Assembly: GCF_901709675.1 (NCBI RefSeq)
Contig: NC_051090.1
Span: 1,981,342-2,045,341, forward strand
DNA: 64,000 nt
Source: Syngnathus acus
Taxonomy: Eukaryota > Chordata > Actinopteri > Syngnathiformes > Syngnathidae
Direction: 5' to 3'
Below the pieces are notes generated by a model. It did not search any database. It was not told where the DNA came from and saw nothing but the letters and a program-made list of their open reading frames with translations. Shown here one piece after another: positions 46,871-64,000 of the stretch (position 1 is the first letter of the stretch; each line of letters opens with the position of its first letter). The translations under genes were made by a program, and so were the position numbers.

Positions 46871-48420
46871 GCAGTCTGGCGCGTCTGACTCCCATTCTAT
46901 TTCATTTCTTGGGTCTCACTCTGCTTTTACGTGAGTGTGTCTCCACTTATATTATATAATTATGAATTCATTTCATGAATGTGTACATAATTTGTTAACT
47001 GAAAAAACAATGCATACATTCCATTACTTTTTTTATATGATATGTAACACCTGCTCTTTTTTCCAATTAGGAAAATTAGACTGATCCAATTTTCACTCAT
47101 TGAGAAGCCTCCGGCCAACAAAGAGTTACTGGAAGACTTGTGTGCGTCACAGGTAGGCACCATCCACAACTGCAAAGCAATGTGCGGGTGGATCATGTGA
47201 TGGAGCCTGTGATGTCTGGTTTCGAGAGAAATGTGGTGGAAATGGAAGGTATTCTCATTTGTGGGTGCTTTTGGGGAAATTTGTTGAGGTTTACCCAATA
47301 CAGAAAATATGATTTGGTTTTCAGTCCATGGTAGAACAAATGAAGATAAAACCATCACATCTATTCTACCAGCTCTCGGGAGAAAAGGGTGAGTCAAGAA
47401 TAAATACATAAATAAAGATGGAGGTATGAAATATGGAAAGATGTGATTCCATAAATATGTATTACATCTTGGTATACTTTGTGCCCATTGATAAAAATAG
47501 GCTTCCCTCCTGCGGGAAGTGATGACGTGGGCAGCCTGACTGCATCACTACCCGCAAGTCGCCCTCATGGTCATACCGCAACACGGCTGAGGGATGAAGG
47601 GGGGGCATCGGAGGTTGCCAAGGCAACACGTTGCAGTGTGACGCATGCAAGAGCAGCAGAAAGAAAGGAAGGTGATGATTGGCTGGCAAGTGCAAAAATA
47701 GAAGAGGGAGGATGAAGTGGCATGGCACTGAGAAACTGAGACGAACCACAGACACACACAAATATTGAAATGTATTTTTCTAACATTTTCTGACCTCGAA
47801 ATGCACGTGTGAACACATGTTCAATAACATTACAAATGTATCTTTTTAACATTACATTCAAATGCCAGCTGCGCTATACGATATATTGCTAATGACACTA
47901 TTACAAAAAGAAAATATAGTCGTTTCTAACATTACGTTATGTAGGTCCTTGGAGGACCCATAAAGTCTTGTTGAAAATGTTTACACCTCCACCTCGGTTC
48001 CATTCCTACTGCAGTTGCTGCAAACGGATGCCAATACTATAGTGACACCTGTTGGGCAGAAGGGGAATGGCATGCTAGCAGTAACGCGATTACGTACGCT
48101 AGGCGTAAACTGACGTCACACACGCCTTCATTTGGACAATTGTTCCAATATTTTTTTATTCTGATAATCTGCTTGTTCAAATTGAATGCAACACTTTAAA
48201 CAAAAGCTCCTTTATTTCCATGTTCTCAAGAACATAATTTACCATACTTTTGTAATGACAAATAAAAGGAAAACAATCATTGTAACACATCACAGATTTA
48301 ACAGAAGGAGAATTTGCACCCAAGTGCTTGAACGGAAATGTTCATGAATGTGTATGCAAATTAGGTTGTCGCGCTGTGCTGTAAAGCCAATCTGATAACA
48401 TACAAAAAGAAACCAAAACG
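46871..48420. other. Spacer between jund and lsm4
   Basis: No coding sequence supported. A conspicuous GC-richer island at about 47500-47700 has an RFX X-box (listed), and a perfect CRE TGACGTCA lies at 48111-48118. The left part is otherwise AT-rich. Confidence 0.5.
47614..47684. promoter_or_regulatory. RFX X-box with CRE-like and CCAAT elements
   Basis: GTTGCCAAGGCAAC at 47614-47627 is a near-perfect palindromic X-box. TGACGCAT follows at 47639-47646 and GATTGGCT (inverted CCAAT) at 47677-47684. The combination RFX, CREB-like and NF-Y is that of an X-Y type enhancer or promoter, though the X2-Y gap (about 30 bp) is wider than in MHC class II genes. No gene start is recognised next to it. 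Confidence 0.4.
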
Positions 48421-48426
48421 TTTATT
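48421..48426 (-). terminator. lsm4 polyadenylation signal
   Basis: Minus-strand AATAAA about 240 bp past the lsm4 stop. Another is at 48211-48216. Which is used cannot be told. Confidence 0.45.
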
Positions 48427-48665
48427 CCAGTGCATCACATGATAGACAACTGTTGTGAAACTGAACATCTTACCAGAACGTTTTATCAATAAACATACTG
48501 CCAGGTGGGAGGGATATACTGAAATAAGGTTAAAAAAAAAAAAAATCCCCATCTGTCTGGCAGTAGAGAGAAAAGTAATTCAGGGCATCATATCTCAGCT
48601 TGACTATTTGAGTGTTGGTTGTATATTTGTGTACTTAGGAAGAGGCTCTTGTGTCGATGATGATG

Positions 48666-49718
48666 TCAGTGCTGGTTCTTCATCCCTTGTGCTTTGCCAA
48701 CTTTCTTATCCGGCTGCTGCTGACCTCGTCCTGGGCCGCTCATTCCTCTGCCTCGACCGCCAAACACACCTGGCGGGAAAAAGCACAGAGAGAGAGAATA
48801 CAAATTACCAAAGCAAATGAGTATGAAAAAATCATTTTCAGCAACACATTTCAAATTTGTACAACAATGCGAAAGCGGGATACAAAAAGCTCACCTCGAC
48901 CCGGTCCTCCTCTTCCTTTGCCCTGCTGTTTGTTCTGCTGAGCACCTCCCCGCCCGCGACCCTTCGACACCACCTCCTCCTTCACCATGTCGATGATCTC
49001 ATCCGGGATTCGCAGATACTTGATGGTGCTTCCTCTGATGTAGCACTCGGGCATCCGCCAGAACTTGTCACCATCCTGTTGGGAAACAAATGAAGTTTTA
49101 TACACAGTGTATTGAGTAGACAAGGCGAAGAACAACTCAGCTATACCCGAGAGGTGCAGATGACTTCTCTCAAATTGATGTTCATCCAGTTGTCACAGCT
49201 GACCAGGTGGCCGTTGTATGTCTCGCCATTTTTCAGCTCCACCAGCTGTTGAATAAGTGAGACAAAAAAATAACATGACAATCCACCCCCTGCTGTTTCT
49301 TTCTCCTAATTTATAAATAAAAAAAGTAAATGATTAATTTCACAAAAAAGCAAAGAACGCTGAGAAACTGCTGCACTAATATACATTGAAATAAACTCCG
49401 CCTCACCATTGGATGGTTCTGGGCGGTCTTCAATAGCGACAACGGAAGCTGTAAAACAAAAATACGTTAACAAACGTAAGATACGTACAAAATACATTAA
49501 TTTGCCATGGAACATCATTTGACTTTAGTAACAAAAACAGAAGAAATGTACTTTTCGGAAGAAAGGATTTTACAGCTATAGCTAACTAGCTAGCCTCCGA
49601 GCAATTTGTCATTGTTATACTCCTGCCGCAATTAGCTCCTTAACATGCACACTGACCAGTATTTATTGGTGTTAAAACTGCATTATAATTCATAAAACCA
49701 AAATAGGTTACCTACCAT
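48666..49718 (-). CDS. lsm4: U6 snRNA-associated Sm-like protein LSm4
   Basis: Subunit of the LSm2-8 ring that binds the U6 snRNA 3' end in the spliceosome, and of LSm1-7 in cytoplasmic mRNA decapping. Five coding exons in transcript order: 49718-49716, 49448-49407, 49245-49147, 49075-48895, 48769-48666, totalling 429 nt and 142 aa (human 139). Seen: the Sm fold with Sm1 ([22 protein letters not shown]) and Sm2 ([16 protein letters not shown]), then an RG/GRG-rich and Q-rich tail of the type methylated on Arg and linked to P-body formation. The first coding exon holds only the ATG; the intron starts right after it. Head-to-head with pgpep1. Confidence 0.95.
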
Positions 49719-49925
49719 TGTAATCGGCTCAAATTAAGATTTTTAATCCGAGTTTCATGCGTACGAGCAGTCGAGCACACGGTTTAGCTTCGCCTTCTTC
49801 TGCGTAGAATTTTAAAGGCGGTTTATGACTATAATGTCAGCGACTGCCCTCTACAGTCCTACATGGGTAGTACAAGTAGATTTGAGTGCTCAAAGAATGC
49901 CACGTTTGACTCTTTTTAAAAATCA

Positions 49926-49983
<58 letters not shown>

Positions 49984-50444
49984 AGCTTAGGTCATGTTAA
50001 AAATAAATTTTACTCTGCTGTCTGCAGTCAGGTGATTGCAAAAAAGAATCTTAGCTGGATAAATAAAGGTTGAATGAATGAATGAATGAATGAATGAATG
50101 AATTATATTTTTTAAACAGGTAACAAAAATTGATTTTAATTTCTTTTTTTTGGCATGAGCACGTTGAAGAAGTAAAACAGCTGACGACCGTAGTGTGCTA
50201 GTTTGTTTATCAGTTACTTGACACGTTTGAGCTGCCATAGCCGTGGTGACGTCTTGTGACGTCACCACTCCTCCTTCACTCCCTGGGTGTTTGGTGGTCG
50301 TTCGCGATCTGTGGTTGTTGGCCCTTTGCCTGCACAGCCACAGAGAGGGGGCTGGCTCAACGCTCAACGAGGGAGACTTTATGGTCTTGCTGCACAACAC
50401 AGACCTAATAAAACACCGAAACACTCGACGTCTCACGACGGGAA
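49719..50444. promoter_or_regulatory. Bidirectional lsm4-pgpep1 promoter region
   Basis: 726 bp separate the two start codons. On the pgpep1 side lie TGACGTC (50247-50253) and the perfect CRE TGACGTCA (50257-50264), 10 bp apart. Between the two promoters sit an (ATT)n microsatellite (49927-49981) and a (TGAA)n run (about 50071-50103). Shared regulation is inferred from arrangement only. Confidence 0.5.
49927..49981. repeat. (ATT)18 microsatellite
   Basis: Uninterrupted trinucleotide repeat between the divergent lsm4 and pgpep1 starts; likely polymorphic. Confidence 0.95.
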
Positions 50445-53432
50445 ATGGACAACAGTAAACGGACTGTCGTCGTTACAGGTACTGTCATATTGATTGATTT
50501 TTTTTTATTGAGTCTCAAGGCTAGCTTGTCAGTGGGTGGAAGTAGTGGGGAAAAAAAGTTGCTTAGTTGTTGATGACAGTTGCTCGAACGCTAATGGCGT
50601 CGGCCTGTTTCTGCTCCACTCAGCTGCCTTTGCAGAAAGTACTATTTCAACACAACGCAACTGCATGCTTGAGGATTTAGTGCAACATTTATTTTTTTCT
50701 TTGCATGCTGGGCTACGATGCCAAACGAAACCAATTTGCAGGAAACTGTTAAAACGACTTGATCTGTCACGATTAAGAAACAACAACAAAGTTTTATGAT
50801 AATGTACTTGTAATTATGCAATCCGGACTACTCGTGTGGTTGCATAAATGTTTTAACCCGAAAAACATGTTAACCAAGTTGGCATTATTATGATAGTAAT
50901 CATGCATATTGTGGGGAAGATTCGAGAAACATTTAAATCTCCATTGATCAGTATAGGGGCGTGCATGACGTTACTGGCGATGACTGCAAGCTGAACTTTA
51001 AATGTAAACAAACAACAGCAGTTTTCGAAAAAGCTAAAGAAAATATCATTGCCAAAACGCTGCAATTGTGCAAATGTGTAGAACGACGGGAAAAGAATAA
51101 CAGGGTGCAAATGACAAATAAAGAAAACAACCAAGCCATTGTAAACTGGCTGCTGATTCACAGGTGATGTTTTATTGTTGTTGTTTTTGTTAGTACCATT
51201 ATTGACTTATCAGATTAACTATTTCTTGTACTACAGTGTTGTTTATTTATTGTTTGTGCTGGACAAAGTGAATTTCACAATGACTTACATCCTTGTTGCT
51301 GTGTTTCGAGTCTTTATTTACGATCTGACACTTAAATCAGGTTTTGTGGCTATGCGACTGCTTTGCAACTCTTGAAAGCGAATGGCAAATTTGACACAAG
51401 ATTCCTTTCCGTGAGCATAACCACTTCAAATGTACGTCTGCATTGCTTCTCAATTGAGCACGTTTGAAGGGACATCATATTGTTAAATGTAAAGAGAAGT
51501 AGCACGGGGAGCGACTTGACAATGGTCCAGACACAAAGGCGTCCCAGCTGATGCTGGATGTATAGTATGCCTGGGAACGGCCTCCTCACAATAGCTTGCC
51601 GGCTGGCAACTAGCGACCCCTCACTCTGCTTCTATTCAGCAGCCTGTCAGACGGACTGATCCTCCCTCCACCCAACCCCCAGGGACTCGCTGACCCTTTG
51701 AGTGATGGTGGAGGGGGCTTGCTTGGCTGGAGATTCCAATATAAACAAGGCTGTGTGAGGGAATAGCTCTCGTCTGTCGTTTCTGGTTTTGCAGGTCATA
51801 GAAAAAAAAACGTTTTTTTTGTTCATTACCTTAATAATCGATAGGATAATTAATCCCCAAAAGGATTTGTTTGTGATGGCCCTAAATGTGACATAAAGAA
51901 AGGGGAGAATATTTTAGTTTTCATACAAATAAAATCAATATTTTGCAGGTTTTGGGCCATTCGGAGAGCATACAGTCAATGCCAGCTGGGTTGCGGTACA
52001 GGTGAGTTTAACCGCTTTTAATACAGATCAGCGATTTACATGCTAAAATCAAATAAATGTATCATTATCGTTCATTTTCAAATCAACAAATGTAGCCGGG
52101 CCCAAAAAATCTGTGGTTTTCATTGTCAATTGTATATTTTAAAGTCGTTTTTTTTCCCTGAGTATCTTTCCACTGTTTTTAGCAACGCTAGCTGTTAGCT
52201 TCAAAACAACACAATGTGGATAGACTACATGAGTATTGCATTACCGCTAACACTGTAGGAATTGTTTCAATCTTGCAAAGCATCTCTGGAATGCAATGCA
52301 ATTCAATTCAAGCATGCTGGGCCACTCAGAGGTTGGTTCTGGGCCGCATGTGGCCCACGAGCCGCTAATTGAATGGCCTTTGCTATACAGCATTGCATCG
52401 CAGGTGTCCCGGGGTCCTGCTGGGGTTCCTAACGGTGCATGTGTGTGTGTGTGTGTGTGGGGAGATGGGGTGGGGTAGATATTGGTTGTCAGGGTGTCTA
52501 GACAAACTTGATAAGGATATTAAAGGCAAACAAAAGGCAGCTTTGTGGCAAGGTCACGGACGTGGTCAAACGAGCCTCCTTTTAGGGCAGAGGGGGTCAG
52601 CGTCCAGGGCGATTTGTCCCGCATCGAGATGAAGGGGAGGAGTCAGTGCGTCGACACATTTGTCTTGTTGTGTGTCTCAAATCGGCGTCAAGACTATTGT
52701 TGTATTGCCGTCACGAATACCTGAATGTCTTTCTGTGCCCTGACAGGAGCTGAAGAAGCTCGGGCTTGGCACCGAAGTGGACTTGCAGGTCTACGAGGTT
52801 CCTGTCGAGTACCAAACAGTGCAGAGTTTAGTTCCATCACTATGGAAGAAGTATCACCCAATGGTAAATTGAAGAATGAAAAGATTTGATGTTGATATGG
52901 CACTTATAATATTTTTTTTGTCTATTTTCCAGCTGGTCGTTCATGTGGGCGTCTCAGGCATGGCCACCACTGTCACCTTAGAGAAGTGTGGCAGAAATCA
53001 TGGCTATAAAGGTTTGGACAACAGCAGCTTCTGTCCTGACTCCCAATGTTGCGTCGTGGGAGGCCCAGACTGTATTGACTCCGTTATTGACATGGAATCA
53101 GTCTGCAAGAGAGTGACTGCCTCTGGACTGGGAGTTGCCGTGTCCGTCTCCAAGGATGCCGGAAGGTATTTATTTTGCGGTTTGATGCGTGGCTGTAACT
53201 TCTGAGGGAAATTAAGATGAAGCCCTTTTCTTCTAGGTATCTGTGCGACTTCACTTATTACACATCCCTGCACATGAGCCACGGTCGCTCGGCCTTCATC
53301 CACGTGCCGCCTCTCGGGAAGCCGTACAGCGGCGAAGACCTGGGCCGCGCGCTGCAAGCCATCGTCCGGGAGATGCTGGAACTTCTGGGTAACGCCAAGG
53401 AGAAGATTCAATGCCAGCAACACTTCCACTAA
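50445..53432 (+). CDS. pgpep1: Pyroglutamyl-peptidase I
   Basis: Cytosolic cysteine peptidase that removes N-terminal pyroglutamate from peptides. Five coding exons: 50445-50478, 51949-52001, 52747-52863, 52933-53165, 53237-53432, totalling 633 nt and 210 aa (human 209). Seen: VVVTGFGPFGEHTVNASW at the N-terminus; VSGMATTVTLEKCG with the catalytic Glu; DSQCCVVGGPD with the catalytic Cys; SHGRSAFIHVPPLGKPY with the catalytic His. All three members of the E-C-H triad are present, so the enzyme should be active. Family C15. Exon 1 encodes only 11 residues, and the 1.5-kb intron 1 follows the divergent promoter. Confidence 0.96.
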
Positions 53433-53444
53433 GTGACCTCTTGA

Positions 53445-53445
<1 letters not shown>

Positions 53446-53500
<55 letters not shown>
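53446..53500 (+). repeat. (CAGC)n microsatellite in the pgpep1 3' UTR
   Basis: About 13 uninterrupted units starting 14 bp after the pgpep1 stop codon. Its reverse-strand frame gives an artefactual GWLA repeat and should not be read as protein. Confidence 0.95.
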
Positions 53501-56000
53501 TCTCCAGCCACGCAAGACAAATTGCACTCGACCACAAGTAGCCAAGTTCTTTCTTTTTCTCGTCCTGTCTGAGATCACGGTAGCTTCAGTGTGTAGGAAC
53601 CTTTTTCTTCGTCTCTCCTTGCTTAACTATTTTGCGATTGAGAAAAATCAAACAAGATTGTCCCACTTTAAAATTTGGATTTGTGAATATGTTTAGAGTT
53701 GTAGTCCCTCCAAAGCACAGGAAGATTTGTTGTTGACACACACACAAACAATTTTTTTTTTATAGTTGCTACAGAGTATAGCAGATCCGACACAGCGTTA
53801 CTCCAAATGTGGCTACTAGTATTGCACCTTATAGTGTTAGGGTTACTGACATAGTTACAGGAGTCACATTTGGGATGAATTAGGATTTTTTTAATATATA
53901 TCCTTCCATTTCAGGATTTTGCCTTATTCATATTACCAAAGCTTCCAGGTTACTTCTGAATTTTTGTTTCAATTCTCAATACAAAAATCATTCCAAGTCT
54001 ATAAGTGTATAGACTTATACGTGATTAAAATATTCATGGAGGAACTCTTGAGTATAAAACCCGCTGCTCCTCTCTCCATCCATCTTCCTCTTAAGTCTAT
54101 CTCTGCTATTTCACATTTGATGTTGAATTGTTTCTGGACTCTTTTTCTTTATAAGAAGTTGTGAATTTACCTTCTTTTACAAAGGTGGTTTAGAATTGGG
54201 TTAGGGTTGGTTCCAGCTCACATTCCCTCCATTTTGTGGCCCATTTCTGACCAATAATTCAACCCCCCTGAGATCTGATTGTGCAATATGATGTTAACAG
54301 ATCTCCTGCTTGTCGGGGTTTACCGGGCTGCACAATTATTTGAAAATCTTTGTGCTTGACCTTTGGCCTTTCCGTCTGTTTGTGCCCTGCGATTGGCTGG
54401 CGACCAGTTCAGTACAATGTTTTTCCCCTTCACCAAATTGTGCAGCCTGGAAACTTTTAGGCTTTTGAATTCCATTTATAGCTGCTCATACGTAACAATA
54501 CACGTGACATTGTGTCAAGTCAGATTTGGGCCGGAAATTATGGTTTCTAGCACTTTCTTGCTTTTCCACTTTTTACTTTATTGCTATTATGATATGTTGC
54601 TGAACATAAACTTATTTTCCGTAGAAAAATCTTGAGTTCCTCTCAATATTTACTCTGGCTTACTTATGTATCTTTGTTTCATGCCTTTCAGTTCCAATTA
54701 AGACGAACATGTTCGGCCAGTTGATTTATTTTCTTTCTTGCCGTAAAAGTAGTAACCTGAAGCAGAACTTGTACACTGCTGAACACATTTATTAAACCAC
54801 TACCCAACATATGGGGGATAGTTGCCCTAAATTAACAGCACTAGTAATTGACATAATCATACTTCATGTTTCTGTACACAGAGAATAAAACCAAAGTGAT
54901 TTTTGTATAATGCTATAATAGAATTCTAATGATCGAAAAAATATAGTTATTATAAAATTGTTATTCTTGAAGAGGGAAAAAAAATGGTGCTGGTGACTGG
55001 TGGTTTAATACATTTGTTCAGCATTGTACATTTCATTTTACTCTGTCAATTGTTTAATTGCTGACCGGGCAAGTTTGGTAGGTGCTGATGTTTAACGGGG
55101 CGTGGCATTGTGAGTGCAAGTACGTCTGTGAATGGGGTCGTGCTGCACCTAACAGCTGCTCACAAATGTAGAGCTAGTATGTTTTCCTTTTAACTCCTGT
55201 GCCTTGCTGTTATTTATTTTTGTTTGGATAAGGCCTTAAATGTTGGGTGGCCGGTCAGTTCAAAGATATATTTGAATTTATCCAGGCAAATGCGTGGCTA
55301 CCTCAAAACTATTTTTTAATCTCAAAGCGGGGCGCAACATTATGACTGTGAGTTATTGTAAGTACTGTACCTCTGTAAGGGAACATCCCATGAAAGGCCT
55401 GTTCTCCGCTTCTGACATTATCAGAGCACTGTTACAATAAGTAAGATTGGCTTTATATGAGGAGGCTTTTAAATAAAGATAATTGAGATGTTGATAACTG
55501 ATTGGTGTGGTGTTTTTTTTGGTATGAATAAGCATTTTGCAACTGTTAGCTGCGATTGAGTATAACATTGGTAATTGAAATTATTATTATTTAGGGTGAA
55601 AATTACTCTGTTATTGTGATTTCACATGGCTGTTTTAAGGGGGGATAAGCACATTGCCATTTTTTATTTGACAAAATTGTAATCAGAAAGTAAAAATGAT
55701 GAAGCTAAATTAGACCAAGTGAAGTGAATTCTGCTTTCTCTTTTTTTTTTTTTTTTTTTAGTTGCATAGCATACAGACAGACATTCAAGTTTTCCATTTG
55801 CAGGATGAACATATATAAAAGGACAAAGCACAAATTTAAAAAAGCAATACAGAACTTAAGATTTCAATACAATTTCAGTTGGAGGGTTACATCAAAGACC
55901 TTTGCTAAATATAAGACATGATTTCAGCTCAGACAAAAAAAAAATGGAAGAAGTGGAGAAAAAATTATAAAATGTTGCTTTGTGAAGAATTTTGCTTTCT
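53501..56000. other. pgpep1 3' UTR and spacer before upf1
   Basis: No coding sequence supported. Plus-strand AATAAA signals at 54884-54889 and 55472-55477 are candidate ends for pgpep1. A T17-type run lies near 55740-55759, and a LINE/SINE-type fragment at about 54365-54420. Confidence 0.5.
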
Positions 56001-63196
<7,196 letters not shown>

Positions 63197-63199
63197 AGT

Positions 63200-63365
63200 G
63201 TAAGTGCATCAACTTGGGACTTTTTGCAAATCATTTAGGTTTGCAATTAGGCTGAGTACTGCAGTTCAATTCTAAAAGGGGAAACATAGAATCGCTTGCT
63301 CACATGGGAAAAAATGGTCATTTGTGTTGATTTTGGTTTAAACAAGTGTGTTGTCATCCTTGCAG
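63200..63365 (+). other. upf1: Intron in the upf1 3' UTR
   Basis: Donor GTAAGT begins three bases after the TAG stop, and the acceptor CATCCTTGCAG ends at 63365. Exon 24 would then be about 63366-63455 and wholly untranslated. Confidence 0.6.
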
Positions 63366-63430
63366 GTTGCTTGAAGGAGTGAGCTAGGCTTGAGCTGAGC
63401 TTAGTTCACTAGCTTTTTAATCTGGGAAAT

Positions 63431-63436
63431 AATAAA
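63431..63436 (+). terminator. upf1 polyadenylation signal
   Basis: AATAAA in the sequence GGGAAATAATAAAATC, 65 bp into the last exon. It implies a short 3' UTR. Confidence 0.6.
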
Positions 63437-63459
63437 ATCATAAAATGGATACCTGTTTT

Positions 63460-64000
63460 CCTCTGCTACAACCGAAGCACCACCGAGTGAAAGCGACGGA
63501 ATAGCAAACCAATGACCAGCGAGAGAAATAAGAGGGTGGAAGACGAGGGCACGAAGAGACGGGCGAGGAAGAGGCAAAAGGCCGGTGGACGGGCAGTAGG
63601 CGGGCACCCACGGCGGTGCAAAGGAACGAGGAGGGAAGTCGACAAGATGGCCACGGGTTGTCGAGCTGCCGAGGGGAAGCGAGGTGACACGCCGGTGGTC
63701 TCGAGGCTCAAATGCCAACCCAAATGTCCAACAAACATCCTTCGCCTCGCAGACGCCAGGAAAGAGGGCGGGTGACACTCCAAGTTTTCCAGCTGAATTT
63801 GAAGAATTGGTTCTCCAGACTTGCACGAGGCAGGATCGCACAACCAGTGATTCAACAAGCAATGCTTAAAAAAAAGAAAAAAAAAAAGAAGAAGAAATCA
63901 TCCTAAAAATGTCCAAGTCACGAGAAGTCCTGGACCGATCTAAATTTTGTTCGATATTGGGAGGAGGGTCCCAAAATCCTCAGCGGCCTCTGAAGGAAAA
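63460..64000. other. Unassigned CpG-rich segment with an A-rich tail
   Basis: Downstream of upf1. At about 63480-63865 the sequence is purine- and CpG-rich, with overlapping open frames on both strands (87 codons plus, 153 codons minus) and no recognisable domain. It is followed by an A-rich stretch (63867-63900). It may be a retroposed sequence with its poly(A) tail, or simply GC-rich spacer. I do not call a gene. Confidence 0.4.

Noticed and set aside
53004-53537. Minus-strand frame with a GWLA repeat
   Set aside because: It is produced by the (CAGC)n microsatellite and the antisense of pgpep1 exons.

Overview
This is vertebrate nuclear DNA, almost certainly from a teleost fish. Genes are split by GT-AG introns, the background is AT-rich, microsatellites are frequent, and fish-type interspersed repeats are present. 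The gene set (pde4c, mpv17l2, rab3a, jund, lsm4, pgpep1, upf1) matches the neighbourhood of human 19p13.11. The species cannot be fixed from the sequence.

Layout. At 2.4-26.0 kb on the minus strand lies pde4c, with 15 coding exons and a 17-kb first intron that holds an apparent alternative first exon near 15.6 kb. Candidate untranslated leader exons lie near 30.1 and 32.5 kb. At 33.3-36.0 kb (minus) is a small unrecognised gene for a Ser/Thr-rich single-pass membrane protein. At 37.0-39.5 kb (minus) is mpv17l2. At 42.3-45.1 kb (plus) is rab3a. At 45.3-46.7 kb (minus) is the intronless jund, tail-to-tail with rab3a. At 48.7-49.7 kb (minus) is lsm4, head-to-head with pgpep1 (50.4-53.4 kb, plus). 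At 56.4-63.4 kb (plus) is a complete 23-coding-exon upf1. I assembled splice junctions by eye. For every recognised gene the exon lengths sum to an open frame: pde4c 760 aa, mpv17l2 220, rab3a 219, jund 276, lsm4 142, pgpep1 210, upf1 1097.

The genes are conserved housekeeping or signalling genes with no obvious joint pathway: cAMP breakdown, mitochondrial ribosome biogenesis, synaptic vesicle exocytosis, AP-1 transcription, U6 snRNP/RNA processing, pyroglutamyl-peptide removal, and nonsense-mediated decay. I see no sign of an undescribed multi-gene system.

The less ordinary signals are these: a helically phased array of six perfect AP-1 sites overlapping a splice branch region in mpv17l2; perfect CRE palindromes in pde4c intron 1, one of them 5 bp from a TATA box; a second pde4c N-terminal exon in matching splice phase; a jund that starts where the mammalian short isoform starts; a GC-AG intron, a 3'UTR intron and an absent long-loop splice option in upf1; a TIR-bounded transposon with an internal duplication; and the unrecognised membrane-protein gene.
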